A stretch of 49,819 nt of DNA from Candidatus Latescibacterota bacterium (GTDB taxonomy: Bacteria; Krumholzibacteriota; Krumholzibacteriia; WVZY01), in NCBI GenBank assembly GCA_011772205.1, contig WVZY01000073.1, positions 1 through 49,819 on the forward strand, in the 5' to 3' direction. Shown piece after piece: positions 18,378-27,757 of this stretch; within the stretch, counting starts at the first letter, position 1; the number at the start of each line of letters is the position of its first letter. The notes under the pieces were generated by a model, which worked only from the letters and a program-made list of their open reading frames with translations, was not told the DNA's origin and did not search any database. The position numbers and the translations under genes were made by a program.

Positions 18378-19856
18378 TTACTTCACTCTTCCAAGGAGCT
18401 CTTTAATCCTCGAGGCAAGTGGGCTCGCTCCGCGATCGACATTGGAGAGAACAGCGACGGTGTATCCCCTATCGATAAAAATATCGAGGTTGCCGTTGAT
18501 GCCTGGGAAACCGCCGCCGTGCCCGACAACTTTCCCGCTGGGTCCTTCCTCGATCCTGAAGCCATAGCCGTAGCCTTCGCCGGATTGGTCCTTCCACATT
18601 GCCTCGAGAGACTCTCTTGAGACGAGTTTGCCTTGCAGAAGGGCACGGGCAAATCTGTGTAAATCACCGACCGTTGAGAAGCCACCGCCGGCGGGTCCTC
18701 CTTTGACGACGTGTTTATAATAATTGTTCTGCCAACCGTATTCACTTTCCGGGTCAGGGCTGTAACCGATGGCAAGGTTCTCAACCGGGTAGTCCATTTC
18801 GTAACAATCTGTGTTTTTCATACCTGCAGGCTCATAGATATTCTTTCGGATGTAATCGAAATAATTCTGTCCGGTTACGCCCTCGATGACTACCCCAAGG
18901 AGAAACATCCCGGTGTTGCTGTACCGCCAGCGCTCGCCGGGCTCGAACTCGGGCTTTTCATCCTTTACAAGCGGCTTATAGTCCTCGAGATTGCGGTACA
19001 GCGCACGTGAGCCGTTCGAGAATGTTTCGTTGAAGTAACTCCCCAAACCCGACGTGTGTGTGAGGAGGTGGTGGACCTTTATTTTTGCAGTGATATCCCT
19101 GGGAAGCCAGGATTCATCGACGTACTTGCTTATCGGATCGTTAAAAGACAGCATTCCCTTCTCCACGAGCTGAACGATGGCCGTGGACGTGAACATTTTA
19201 TTCATGGAGCCGAGGTTGAACTTCGTGTCGATGGTGTTCGGGACGTGGAATCGTTTGCTTGCTTCGCCGCCGGCCCGGACGAGCAAAACGTCATCGCCCT
19301 TGGCAACGAGCACCGCACCTGAGAAAACATCCCGCTCGATCAACCCTTTCATTAAGCTTTCAACCTGTTTGATGAGGAGACTTTCGGTGAGCTCGCTTTC
19401 ATCGACATTCGAAGGAGGGCGGGCGGGAGTGAATTGAAGCCCGTCTACGAGATAATCTTTCTTATCCGCGAACACAATGATAAGCCCTCGCCAGGCTTCG
19501 TAGTTGCGGTCTTTCAGGATAACAACGGTCTCATCTTTTCTCTCTGGGACATACGTGCGGATACTGTGAAAATCGAGCCCTCCCGTCTCCATATACACGC
19601 TGCGCCAGACGGTGATGTGTCTGTCCATGGGCGCAAAGTCACGGAATTTCTCCGTGCATTCTTCGTTCATAAATCGGCGTATCCGCTCGGCATCGTTCGA
19701 ATTGACGGTGCTGATGATCGATTGAATCCGCTCTCCCATCTTGCCCTTTGGCATGACCGATTCGTCATGGTAGCTGATCTCGCCAGGAGTCTGGGCTCGC
19801 CCGATCTGGAAAACTAATGCAAACAGAGTAATAGCGATCGCGCTCGTCTTCTTCAC
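18378..19856 (-). CDS. Secreted serine hydrolase (beta-lactamase class C fold) with N-terminal domain
   Basis: 492 aa from a GTG at 19856, six bases after AAGGAGG; the signal peptide is VKKTSAIAITLFALVFQIGRA. Residues about 30-170 form a small NTF2-like alpha+beta domain (IISTVNSNDAERIRRFMNEE ... WRGLIIVFADKKDYLVDGLQ). The PF00144 hydrolase domain follows with all three class C motifs: S-x-x-K as SMNK in FNLGSMNKMFTSTA, Y-x-N as YSN in WRYSNTGMFLLG, and HGG in VGHGGGFPG. It is probably a periplasmic D-Ala peptidase- or esterase-like enzyme; true beta-lactamase activity cannot be inferred. It is not closely similar to the other serine hydrolase at 6652, which has a different third motif. No operon partner is visible. 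Confidence 0.82.
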   Translation of the reverse strand: MKKTSAIAITLFALVFQIGRAQTPGEISYHDESVMPKGKMGERIQSIISTVNSNDAERIRRFMNEECTEKFRDFAPMDRHITVWRSVYMETGGLDFHSIRTYVPERKDETVVILKDRNYEAWRGLIIVFADKKDYLVDGLQFTPARPPSNVDESELTESLLIKQVESLMKGLIERDVFSGAVLVAKGDDVLLVRAGGEASKRFHVPNTIDTKFNLGSMNKMFTSTAIVQLVEKGMLSFNDPISKYVDESWLPRDITAKIKVHHLLTHTSGLGSYFNETFSNGSRALYRNLEDYKPLVKDEKPEFEPGERWRYSNTGMFLLGVVIEGVTGQNYFDYIRKNIYEPAGMKNTDCYEMDYPVENLAIGYSPDPESEYGWQNNYYKHVVKGGPAGGGFSTVGDLHRFARALLQGKLVSRESLEAMWKDQSGEGYGYGFRIEEGPSGKVVGHGGGFPGINGNLDIFIDRGYTVAVLSNVDRGASPLASRIKELLGRVK

Positions 19857-20310
19857 GTGAATCCTCCTTCTGATTGCAGTGATGTGTAGACCAGAACCAT
19901 TCGTTTGGTCATCATGCTTTGGTTTTGCGGTGCCCATTCCTCAATATTATCACTTATACGGTAAAATCACATTGTGAGTTCCCATAGTGCTCGCCTTGAA
20001 CACAGGTTTTTTCGAGTTCTATAAGAATCAAGACAGGATCAGACTGTTTGATCATTGGGAAGTGCAAATTTCGCGGATTTGAAAGCTGGAGCGGCTGGTT
20101 GTCTGGTTTCTCTTTGGAAGACTGACGCATGTAGCGCGCTATGTCCCGCGGAGCTCGATCGGGACGATCAGTCCCTTGTGAATGCGTTCCATGTGTCGTG
20201 CGAGCGATCGCGAAACATATGACTCCGTAAACAGTGAATTCTAACGGGACCTTCGAGAAACAATAATGTCAGATGTACGTCTTCTGATCACCCGGTTCGA
20301 AGCATAAAAC
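19857..20310. other. Intergenic region with no supported gene
   Basis: The sequence near 19857-19960 should contain the serine hydrolase promoter. No coding frame with a credible start was seen. It ends at the hairpin/tRNA-like repeat at 20311. Confidence 0.35.
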
Positions 20311-20339
20311 TGCCCCGCAACGCAATTCGTTGCAGGGCA
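20311..20339. repeat. GCCCC hairpin of the tRNA-associated family
   Basis: TGCCCCGCAACG pairs with CGTTGCAGGGCA with one mismatch, a long near-perfect stem. Read on the minus strand it is followed by GTTTTATG, so it can act as a terminator. A degraded tRNA-Asp end (TGGCGGCGCAGTCGAGAC) follows at 20353. Confidence 0.65.
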
Positions 20340-20352
20340 TTAAATAAAACAA

Positions 20353-20385
20353 TGGCGGCGCAGTCGAGACCTCATCCGAACTCTT
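20353..20385 (-). repeat. Decayed tRNA-Asp 3'-end-like copy
   Basis: TGGCGGCGCAGTCGAGACCT then CATCCGAACTC resembles TGGCGGGGCCGACGAGACTC then GAACTC of the intact tRNA complement, with small indels. It sits 13 bases after the hairpin, much as at 21887. Confidence 0.45.
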
Positions 20386-21759
20386 GTGCAGGCTCCAGCA
20401 AATGGAGGCTTCTACATGCCTCCCCCCACTCGAACAGATATCTTTATACAGCGATTCGATCGCGCCTTGAATTTTCTCGGACCCGAAACACAGGTAAATA
20501 CGAATTCCAGCGGCAAACACGTGTGCGCCAATGTGGCTACGTCCGCAGAAGGCAGGTTCCTGGTTGTCTGGGCTGCAAGAGATCCTGGCGCTACAGGAAT
20601 AGGTGTATTCGGCCGCCAATATGACGAAGTGGGCACTCCACTCGGCCCGGAATTTCAAATCAACTCAATCGCTGCAGAACAGACTCCCATCGATCCGGCT
20701 ATGGCTATGAACAAATCCGGAGCTTTTGTTGTGACGTGGCAAGCCAGCCATATGTTTCAGCCAGGATAGCTCTATGCAAGATTATACGATACGAATTCCG
20801 ATCCGTTGGGACCTGAATTCGTTGTCACGCCTAAGCTACAGTATGCGGGATTCCAGCCATGCGCCGAAATGGATCCTGACGGAAACGCTCTCATAGTCTG
20901 GCGAGAATTCGAGGAAGCAGTGACCGCAGGAATATACGGCCAGAAGTACGATAATAACGGTAATCCCCTGGGAACGAAATTCCAGATCGACGCGTTGGGA
21001 GACAGCCTACATTCCGGCCCTGCTATAGCCATGGGAGCAGAAGGTGATTTTGTTGCTGTTTGGGCCGCCCGAGCGCATGGCGCAGGACATAAAGAAATCA
21101 AAGCACGCATGTTCGCGAGCACCGGTGCTCCAGCCAGCCCCGAGTCTCAGGTGAATACGAGTGAAGGGGGTGAGCAGATGGATCCCGCTGTAGCGATGAG
21201 CCAATCGGGAGATTTTGTAGTGTTTGGGAGTCGGACACTTCCGGCACGCACCATTGGGAAATATTTGGACAACGTTTCGATTCCGACGGCAGCCGGATCC
21301 TGGATGAATTTCAAGCAAACAGTTACGCAGATGGATATCAACTCTATCCCGCCGTTGCGTCGTCTGATTCACTTATATTCATAGCATGGCAAAGTGACGG
21401 CCAAGATGGTGGTGGATATGGTATATTTGGCAGAGGATTGTTGAGAGATTTAGCCTCACATGTCAATAGCCCAGAATTCGGTCAACTTCGATTATCTCAA
21501 AACTATCCCAATCCATTCAATCCCCGCACGACTATCGAACTTCATCTGCCCAAAGGCATGAGGGCAAAGTTGAGCATCTATGATGTCCAAGGAAAACTCA
21601 TCACGCACCTCATAGACGAGATGTTGCCAAAAGGATTCATGAAATTCGAAATGGAACCGTCAAAACGAAGATGGAGGGACTGTGAGCTCGGGGATTTATT
21701 TTTATAGGCTTTCTGCAGGCGGTCGCTGTTTGACGAAAAAAATGATACTTCTTAAATAG
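20386..21759 (+). pseudogene. Wrecked gene for a repeat-containing secreted protein with sorting domain
   Basis: One ancestral frame can be followed through an in-frame TAG (20767-20769) and at least three frameshifts (near 21224, 21648 and 21680). The pieces encode repeats of about 55-60 aa with the pattern G-DFV-VWxA...G-Y-GQ-YDxxGxPLGPEFQIN (for example FGRQYDEVGTPLGPEFQIN and YGQKYDNNGNPLGTKFQID), like beta-propeller or bacterial-surface repeats. The 3' part encodes a FlgD-like/type IX sorting domain: LSQNYPNPFNPRT, YDVQGKLITHL, SSGIYFYRLSAGG, TKKMILLK with the TAG at 21757. The N-terminal signal peptide is missing. The mix of nonsense and frameshift changes means it is long dead. It lies between two hairpin/tRNA repeats. 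Confidence 0.75.
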
Positions 21760-21841
21760 AATCTTTTTCCCCCAAGTCAAATGATAAGCTTTGCATGGTT
21801 CGTCGGGGGATTATCAGAATCTGAAAAATGCGAGCGAAGAG

Positions 21842-21879
21842 TATGCCCCGCAACCTAACTCGTTGCAGGGTATTTTTTT
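21842..21879 (+). terminator. GCCCC hairpin with T7 tract
   Basis: TATGCCCCGCAAC and GTTGCAGGGTA form the stem, followed directly by TTTTTTT on the plus strand. It is the clearest terminator-like member of the hairpin family and lies eight bases before a tRNA-Asp 3' fragment. Confidence 0.6.
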
Positions 21880-21886
21880 AAAACAA

Positions 21887-22080
21887 TGGCGGGGCCGACG
21901 AGACTCGAACTCGCGCCCTCCGGCGTGACAGGCCGATGGAAGAGAAAAATGAAAGTGATTGAAAATGCTATAGTTGCAGAAATGACAGCAAGTTACCGGG
22001 CTTTTAAGCTGTCCAATCAGTTCCTTTTTGTCGCATACGGGTACATGCAACCCGATCTGTAGTGGCACAAAAGTGGCACA
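21887..22080 (-). repeat. att-like repeat: tRNA-Asp 3' end plus island-end sequence (copy 1)
   Basis: 21887-21935 matches the 3' 49 bases of the tRNA-Asp at 35757 with one mismatch, including CCA, T-arm and part of the anticodon arm. It then diverges. The next ~145 bases are about three-quarters identical to 29483-29627, including AATGAAAGTGATTGAAA and TGCTATAGTTGCAGAAA. The unit ends with two AGTGGCACA copies (22061 and 22072), like arm-type recombinase sites. It is 194 bp long; the sister copy is 195 bp. Confidence 0.75.
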
Positions 22081-22145
22081 TATTCAGCTCAGGGAGGCCG
22101 AGGTGCCAAAACAATGCCGGGAGACATGCGCAGTCAATTCCGGCC

Positions 22146-22180
22146 GCGTGCGTCCCCCCGCACGCTCTAAATATTTTTTA
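22146..22180 (+). terminator. Terminator-like hairpin before the IS91-type remnant
   Basis: GCGTGCG (22146-22152), loop TCCCCC, CGCACGC (22159-22165), then TCTAAATATTTTTTA. Confidence 0.5.
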
Positions 22181-22209
22181 TTGGCAAATGTTGATCGCCG
22201 TTTCACGAT

Positions 22210-23379
22210 TTGTTAGGATACGAAACGCGAGGGCTCTCGGTTCCCAAACGGATACGCTACTTGTTTCGCACCGAGAGGGAAACGGTGGGGGCGGTGCTTC
22301 GCTTCTTCATGCGTGCTCTCGAAACAACGCTTCGGCGAAAGAGCCCCGGCGCGCCACCGGTCTCGCGCTTTGGAGCGGTGGCGTTTGTGCACCACTTTGG
22401 ATCTTCACTAAACGAGCATCTCCATTTCCATTGTATCGTAACGGACGGCGTTTTCTCCGAAGGCCCCGGTGGAGAGGCGCTCTTTCATGAGGCCACGGGT
22501 CTTGCAGAGGCGGATATCGAGTCGGTCGGGGAGAAGACCCGTCACCGATCGCTCAAATGGCTGGCCCGTCACGGCTATCTCGATCCCGAGGCGGCGGAGA
22601 TGATGCGAAGTTGGCCGCACTCGGGCGGGTTTTCCGTGGACGGAAGGGTGCGTCTTCCCAACGGGGACCGGGGCGGCCTGGAGCGCTTGGCGCGCTATTG
22701 TGCCCGGCCTCCCTTTAGCGCCGAACGCCTGGAGCGGTGGGACCGGGATACCTGGGTCTATCGCCTGAAACGCCCGCTCGCTTCCGCGGAGACATCCCTC
22801 GTTCTCTCTGCGTTGGCACTCCTCTCGCGCCTGGCGGCCACGGTGCCGCCACCCCGGCGGCATGGCACGCACTATTACGGGGTACTCTCTGCACATGCGA
22901 AGCTACGCGAAAAGGTGATCGAATCGGCGGGCCCGAGCGCTGCGGTGGCGGCACGTCTTTGGGAGGCGGCCCGGCGGATGGACATCGTTGCGCTCACGCC
23001 GCTAGAGGACGGTGATACAGAGGAGGCCGGTGAGTCGTTCGAGCCCGAAGCGTTTCCTCGCACGTTTCCCTACGCGCGGGCGATGCTTCTTGCGAGGATC
23101 TATGAAGCGCTGCCGCTCGTATGTCCCCGGTGTGGAAGCTCGATGCGAATCATCGCGTTTATCACGAATGCCTCGGATGTCAAGAGGATCTTGGAGCACA
23201 TCGGGGAGGCGAGCGAGCCGCCGGTTGTCTCACCATCGCGGGCCCCGCCGGAGGAGGAGTTCGCGTTCAATCAGGGATCACCTGGGGAGGATGAATTCGA
23301 TTTTGATCAGGATCCCCCTCGGGATGCCACGTTTGATTTTGATCAGTGGATTGAATGTGACGATGATACCGTGGCGTGA
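22210..23379 (+). pseudogene. IS91-like (Y2) transposase, 5'-truncated
   Basis: 389 aa remain. The frame opens at a TTG (22210), and homology would begin at LSVPKRIRYLFRTERE, which in full IS91-family transposases lies roughly 100 residues in. The missing part is the zinc-binding N-terminal region. Retained are the HUH-type motif in LNEHLHFHCIVTDGVF, the tyrosine region LARYCARPPFS, and the C-terminal cysteine pair VCPRCGSSMRIIAFI. These enzymes drive rolling-circle transposition of IS91/ISCR elements. An acidic tail with FDFDQ-like repeats follows (EEEFAFNQGS, DEFDFDQ, TFDFDQ), which is unusual. The truncation point lies just after the att-like repeat and a terminator-like hairpin. The 3' end of the element was not defined; a GTTC at 23638 is one candidate boundary. 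Confidence 0.75.
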
Positions 23380-23648
23380 TCGGGATATTCCCGAATGTGT
23401 GAGTCGAGTCAGTGGGCGGTCCGGTGTTGGCCGGGAAATCCGGTGGCTTGAAACCGGGGGGGAGGTGTGTGCGGTTTGGCCTGTAGTGAGCCTGTTTAGG
23501 GGTTGGAAGAGATGGAAGTGACAGCTGGAATGGCGAGAGGAGGCTTTCCGAAGGGATTGAAGGTGCGGGGGAGGGGAATGAATCACTGGATTAACGGGGC
23601 CACAGTGGTAAAATGGAGGCTATAAAGGAAAAATCGTGTTCAAAATCT

Positions 23649-24104
23649 CTATCCTTGGAAGTTGCAGCGGTCTGCTCCACCGCCACCTCGCCCATAAATT
23701 GAAGTAGAGATCCTGAGCCAACCCTCGTGGGAACCGCCGTAATAATCTGCTTCTTCACCGTGTAATCCGAATTCGAACTCTGCGAGAATTGATTTATACC
23801 CTACTATGCCTGCAATCAATGCTCCCCAACCGCCGGGGATGGAAAAATCGGATTGGATCTCTGACAGTTGCTGTTCGATGTATTCATGTTTCTCGTCGCT
23901 CACTGACACCGCCCATCTCAAACCGCCCCCAATATGGCGTAACCAGCCGGAATCGGATTGCTCTGGGTTTTCACAATAACCGGGGCACGGATGTACAGCT
24001 CCACAACACAGCGAGATCAGAAACCACGCTGTTCTCGCCCCAAACCGATAAGACTTGAGCGCAGCAGAGCGGTTTCGTCGAAAGCTTGCGATCCCTTTAA
24101 TCAT
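23649..24104 (-). CDS. Hypothetical exported protein, probably a 3'-truncated outer-membrane protein
   Basis: 151 aa with a poor start: no clear Shine-Dalgarno before the ATG at 24104. After a basic stretch comes a hydrophobic segment (ARTAWFLISLCCGAVHP) that may be a signal peptide. Strand-like segments follow (HIGGGLRWAVSVSDEKHEY, GGWGALIAGIVGYKSILAEF, EGWLRISTSIYGRGGGG), ending abruptly in DRCNFQG. The last strands look like the beginning of a beta-barrel whose remainder is missing, which fits truncation by the IS91-type element to its left. No family recognised. It is last in a minus-strand run with two lipoprotein genes. Confidence 0.4.
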   Translation of the reverse strand: MIKGIASFRRNRSAALKSYRFGARTAWFLISLCCGAVHPCPGYCENPEQSDSGWLRHIGGGLRWAVSVSDEKHEYIEQQLSEIQSDFSIPGGWGALIAGIVGYKSILAEFEFGLHGEEADYYGGSHEGWLRISTSIYGRGGGGADRCNFQG

Positions 24105-24198
24105 CGAAATTGCTGATGTCGATCGTGTTTGTTATCCCTTGTCAGCGGAATGTCGCCGCTGCGTGGAAATAGCGAAATATCTCTGACGAGCTGGGGTT

Positions 24199-24618
24199 TT
24201 AGTGATTCGCGTCGTATACGTTGTTGTTCTCGTTCTTCTCGTCGACCATTCCCTTGGCATCTGCGCGAACGACGACGTTGGCTTCGGTAAGGGAACCAAG
24301 GTCAATTGTTGAGCCACGGCGGGGCGAAAACTTCGAGAAAGGAATCGGTCCCGAATCCCACGCTGTACCCACCGGGACGGAGGAGACGTTCGCGCTGTAC
24401 TGCGTCTCCGGTTTCGCAGCGTCAGACGCGCTCACCCGGTTGATCTCGATGTACGTCAGGTGCTCGCCGGCATTCGCGTCTCCCACGTTGCCGACCCGGA
24501 TTGTCACGGTGTTGGCGTCAAAGTCGACGTGCACGTCTTGTACGACGAGATCGGGCTTCTTGCAGCCGGCGGCCGTCAGGACGGCGACACATAACAGCAA
24601 TACCAGATACTTCTTCAT
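24199..24618 (-). CDS. Lipoprotein with a CARDB-like domain
   Basis: 139 aa from the ATG at 24618, preceded by GGAGGGAG. The signal peptide MKKYLVLLLCVAVLTAAGC ends in a lipobox (TAAGC), so the mature protein should be acylated at Cys19. The body (KPDLVVQDVHVDFDANTVTI, VGNVGDANAGEHLTYIEINR, ending VDEKNENNNVYD) has the CARDB signature: a seven-strand Ig-like cell-adhesion-related domain with the final N-E-x-N-N. It is probably surface or periplasmic, and binds or bridges other components. It lies 188 bases after the repeat lipoprotein gene, on the same strand. Confidence 0.75.
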   Translation of the reverse strand: MKKYLVLLLCVAVLTAAGCKKPDLVVQDVHVDFDANTVTIRVGNVGDANAGEHLTYIEINRVSASDAAKPETQYSANVSSVPVGTAWDSGPIPFSKFSPRRGSTIDLGSLTEANVVVRADAKGMVDEKNENNNVYDANH

Positions 24619-24806
24619 GACAAGCTCCCTCCATAGAATCACGGGGACAACGGGATCGTCATAGGCGACAATCGTTTATCCTCCGCCGCCCAAGGTGGTC
24701 CGACGCGGGCAAACCCGACAAATTTCGGCCTGCTCGTAACGCTGTTGAGAACTGTCTATGAGAGAAAAACCTCGCCCAACCCGTGGATTTCACATTCCCG
24801 GCACCA

Positions 24807-27080
24807 CTACTGGTACCTGAAGCACAAGCCCTCGATGCGCAGCTCCTGGCCTCCGATCTCGAACTGTTCGATGTCACCCACGATCGACACCGCGCCCCGC
24901 CAGTCGCCGTCCACGATGGTCGAGATCGAGTTCAATTGCGCCCCGCCGATCACCTGGCCGTTGAGCGCGTTGATGTCGTCGGCCTCACGGTGTTCGCCGT
25001 TGACGCGGACGTTTATATTTCCGCCTGTTTCCAGATACTGGAACGTGACCTCATATACTGGGCACAGGATCTGGAAGTCGGCGCTCGCGTTGTTGGGGTT
25101 GAGGGTGTTTCCGTCGCTGCGCACGGATCCGCTGGTCGCCCACCGGCCGTCGGCCCACTGAAACGGCACTACGGCTACCTGCATCCCACGGGTCGTGAAG
25201 CCTTCGCCGAGGTTCCAGCGGCCGTCCGCCGGCAGCTCGTCGAAGTCGTAGCACGCCATCGTCGGGCCGTCGCACTCTGCGCGGCGGAGAATCGTGCCGG
25301 TGGTGCCCACGGCGTAGTACGCCTGATTGGCGTCTCCCCACAGGCCGTGCATCGTACTGATCGTGATCGGTTCCTGGGGCGACCAGGCGGCGCCGTCGTA
25401 GTGAAGGACGGTATGCATGCCTACCGCAGTCACGTCGGTCGCGGAGTGCCCGAAGACGGAATAAAGGGACGACGTCGTGCCGCTAGACTGCGGCGACCAT
25501 GTCGCGCCGTCGTAGTGCAGGATCGTTCCGCCGGTACCAACCGCAAACACATCGGAGGGTCCGCTGCCCCATACGTCCCACAGCATACCGCTGACACCGG
25601 TGGTGTGGGTGCTCCACGTCGTGCCGTCGTAGTGGCCTATCAATCCGCTGCCACCCGAGACGAAAATGTCGTTCGGCCCGAACCCCCAGATACCGAGGAG
25701 TTCCGAACCCCACGGTGACGGAATGGTCGACCAACTGCTGCCGTCATAGCGCACGATTCTCGAATTCGGAAACCCTCCGACGGCGTACACGTTGGAGCCG
25801 TCGGTTCCCCACACGTCGTAGAGATTGTCGGTGACGCCGGTCGCCATGCTCGACCAGGCCGTGCCGTCGAAGTGGAGGGCGTCTCCGCTCATCCCGACGG
25901 CGAAGACATCGTTCGGCGAGGAGCCCCACACTCCCCAGGCCCTCGCGAGCGGGGGGACGGATTGCTCGACCCACACGCCTCCGGCGAGCCGTACGACACG
26001 TGCGTTCAGCCCACCGCCGACGGCAAAGACGTCGCCGGTGGGAAAACCCCAGATTCCGAAGAGGGACTCAGTCGTTCCGGTCGATTGGGTCGTCCACGCC
26101 GTGCCGTCGTAATGAAAGACCTGGCCTTCGTTTCCGACGGTGTACACGTCGCTGCCCGAACTCCCCCACACGCCGAGCAGCCACGACGTCCCTCCCGACT
26201 GCTGGGTCGTCCACGCCGTGCCGTCGTAGTGGCGGATGGCGCCGTCGGCGCCCACTCCGAACACGTCTTCCGGCGCACTGCCCCACAAGTCGTCGATGGG
26301 ACGGGTATCGAACGTCTGCATCTGCGTCCAGGACGTGCCGTCGTAGTGAAAGACGTTTCCGTTGCTTCCCGACGCGAATACGTCGGTGGCGGAGAAGCCC
26401 CACAGCGAGGTGTAACCCTGGGCGGACGGCGCCGACGTGTCGTTCCAGTCGCTGCCGTCATAATGGAGAATCACCGAAGCGCCACCGGCAAAGACGTCGC
26501 TACCGGAGGAACCCCAAAGGCTGTAGAAGTTCTGCGGCGTTCCGCTGGGTTGTTGCGTCCAGCTGGTGCCGTCGTAGTGGAGAATCGTCCCGCCCTGTCC
26601 GACGGCGAACACGTCGTTCGACGAATTTCCCCACACTTCCCATAACATCGTCGTCACGCCGCTGTTCTGCTCGGCCCAGTCGGTGCCGTCGTAGTGGAGA
26701 ATCGTCCCGCCCTGTCCGACGGCGAACACGTCGTTCGTGCCGACGGCCCACACGTCGTTGAACCTGTAACTCGTGCCGATGGATTCAACCGACCATTGCG
26801 TACCGTCGTAGTGGATCATCGCCCCGTGCACGCCGACGGCCCAGATGTCGCCGGCAGATACGCCGGAGATCGACTCGAGCCGCGCCCCCTGAGGCAGGGG
26901 GTTGCTCCATACCCAATCGAAGTCGGGTGGGACGACCGGCGTTTCACCGGGCCCGGCGCAGGCGGCAAGTATGATGAGGACTATGAGAAGAGTGGTGAAG
27001 TGTCGGTTTTTTGGTGTGGCTGGAAGCGGATTGATTGGCTGCTCTGTCCCCAAATGCTCCCTTAACCGTTCGGGGTCCAT
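24807..27080 (-). CDS. Large lipoprotein with about 13 propeller-like repeats
   Basis: 757 aa. The ATG at 27080 follows GGAGGG by five bases. A hydrophobic segment TTLLIVLIILAACAG ends in the lipobox LAAC (Cys near residue 41). Residues about 55-600 are roughly 13 repeats of about 42 aa with the consensus W-x-VWGSS-x-NDVFAVG-GGTILHYDGT-W-x-QxSGT, as in the kelch/WD-like repeat lipoproteins of myxobacteria and related groups; they probably form one or two beta-propellers. The C-terminal 150 aa (MACYDFDELPADGRWNLGEG ... RIEGLCFRYQ) is a separate beta-rich domain, possibly ligand- or carbohydrate-binding. The coding DNA is markedly GC-rich, and repeats at 26563-26620 and 26688-26745 are almost identical, pointing to recent internal duplication. 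Function unknown. Confidence 0.75.
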   Translation of the reverse strand: MDPERLREHLGTEQPINPLPATPKNRHFTTLLIVLIILAACAGPGETPVVPPDFDWVWSNPLPQGARLESISGVSAGDIWAVGVHGAMIHYDGTQWSVESIGTSYRFNDVWAVGTNDVFAVGQGGTILHYDGTDWAEQNSGVTTMLWEVWGNSSNDVFAVGQGGTILHYDGTSWTQQPSGTPQNFYSLWGSSGSDVFAGGASVILHYDGSDWNDTSAPSAQGYTSLWGFSATDVFASGSNGNVFHYDGTSWTQMQTFDTRPIDDLWGSAPEDVFGVGADGAIRHYDGTAWTTQQSGGTSWLLGVWGSSGSDVYTVGNEGQVFHYDGTAWTTQSTGTTESLFGIWGFPTGDVFAVGGGLNARVVRLAGGVWVEQSVPPLARAWGVWGSSPNDVFAVGMSGDALHFDGTAWSSMATGVTDNLYDVWGTDGSNVYAVGGFPNSRIVRYDGSSWSTIPSPWGSELLGIWGFGPNDIFVSGGSGLIGHYDGTTWSTHTTGVSGMLWDVWGSGPSDVFAVGTGGTILHYDGATWSPQSSGTTSSLYSVFGHSATDVTAVGMHTVLHYDGAAWSPQEPITISTMHGLWGDANQAYYAVGTTGTILRRAECDGPTMACYDFDELPADGRWNLGEGFTTRGMQVAVVPFQWADGRWATSGSVRSDGNTLNPNNASADFQILCPVYEVTFQYLETGGNINVRVNGEHREADDINALNGQVIGGAQLNSISTIVDGDWRGAVSIVGDIEQFEIGGQELRIEGLCFRYQ

Positions 27081-27305
27081 GTGAGCCCTCCTTCCTTGTT
27101 GGAATTTCTTCCAATACCGTGAAGGCTGCCAAGGCGAAGGTGCGGTCCACTCTCAGAATGAGATTATACCGGGCGCGCAGCGACAAACCAACGCATTTGG
27201 AGGGGAAGAACGATGGCTCGACCGTTGCCGACAAAAAGCCGCCGCCAGCCACGCCATCGTCAATGTTGACAACGACTTCACATCGGTTATAGTAACAACT
27301 AGCCG

Positions 27306-27757
27306 ATGCCCGACCACACCAAAACACGGATTTCCACTGCGATCACACTGCTCGCCGCAGGCGCGGCGCTGCTGGCGACAGCTGCGCTAGCGCAACCGGA
27401 CGCAGCGGCTAGCCAGCGGCCGACCCAGCCCCAGCCCGGCGACAGGCGGACGGTCGCGACCGGTCGCATCAACACACCTCCCGTCATCGACGGCGTGGTC
27501 GACGACGAGTGCTGCCCTTCGGCCGCGTCGACCGACAGCCTGATCCAGTACGAGCCCCGCCACGGCGAGCCCTCGCCCCACCGCACCATCATCTATATAG
27601 GCTTCGACGACCAGGCGCTGTACGCGGCGTTCGTGTGCTACGACCCCGACCCCGCCGGCATTGCCGCCGCGCTCACGCGGCGCGACAGCGACTTGACCAA
27701 CGACGACGCGGTCGCCATCTTCCTGGATTCGCTCAACGACGGCTGCACGGCCACGGG
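27306..27757 (+). pseudogene. 5' part of a DUF5916-type gene cut off by an IS
   Basis: A signal peptide (TLLAAGAALLATAALAQ) is followed by the CBM9/DOMON-like front domain of DUF5916 proteins: INTPPVIDGVVDDECC, IIYIGFDDQALYAAFVCYDP, IAAALTRRDSDLTNDDAVAI and FLDSLNDG. Full-length relatives are usually 700 aa or more and continue into an outer-membrane beta-barrel. Here the reading stops making sense exactly at 27758, where the IS inverted repeat begins; the ~66 further open codons are IS sequence. The 3' part of the gene is not on the other side of the IS, so a deletion followed or accompanied the insertion. Confidence 0.75.

Larger units (their letters stand above)
21760..22209. other. Non-coding junction: hairpin, tRNA-Asp end, island-end repeat, terminator
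   Basis: A 450-base stretch with no gene. In order it holds the hairpin at 21842, the tRNA-Asp 3' fragment at 21887, about 145 bases shared with 29483-29627, paired AGTGGCACA repeats and a terminator-like hairpin at 22146. Each is listed on its own. Confidence 0.6.

Noticed and set aside
24783-25718. Long plus-strand frame of 311 codons, and others at 25872-26761, opposite the repeat lipoprotein
   Set aside because: These lie antisense to a GC-rich repetitive gene, whose codon pattern opens long frames on the other strand. They lack domains, a sensible composition and ribosome sites.
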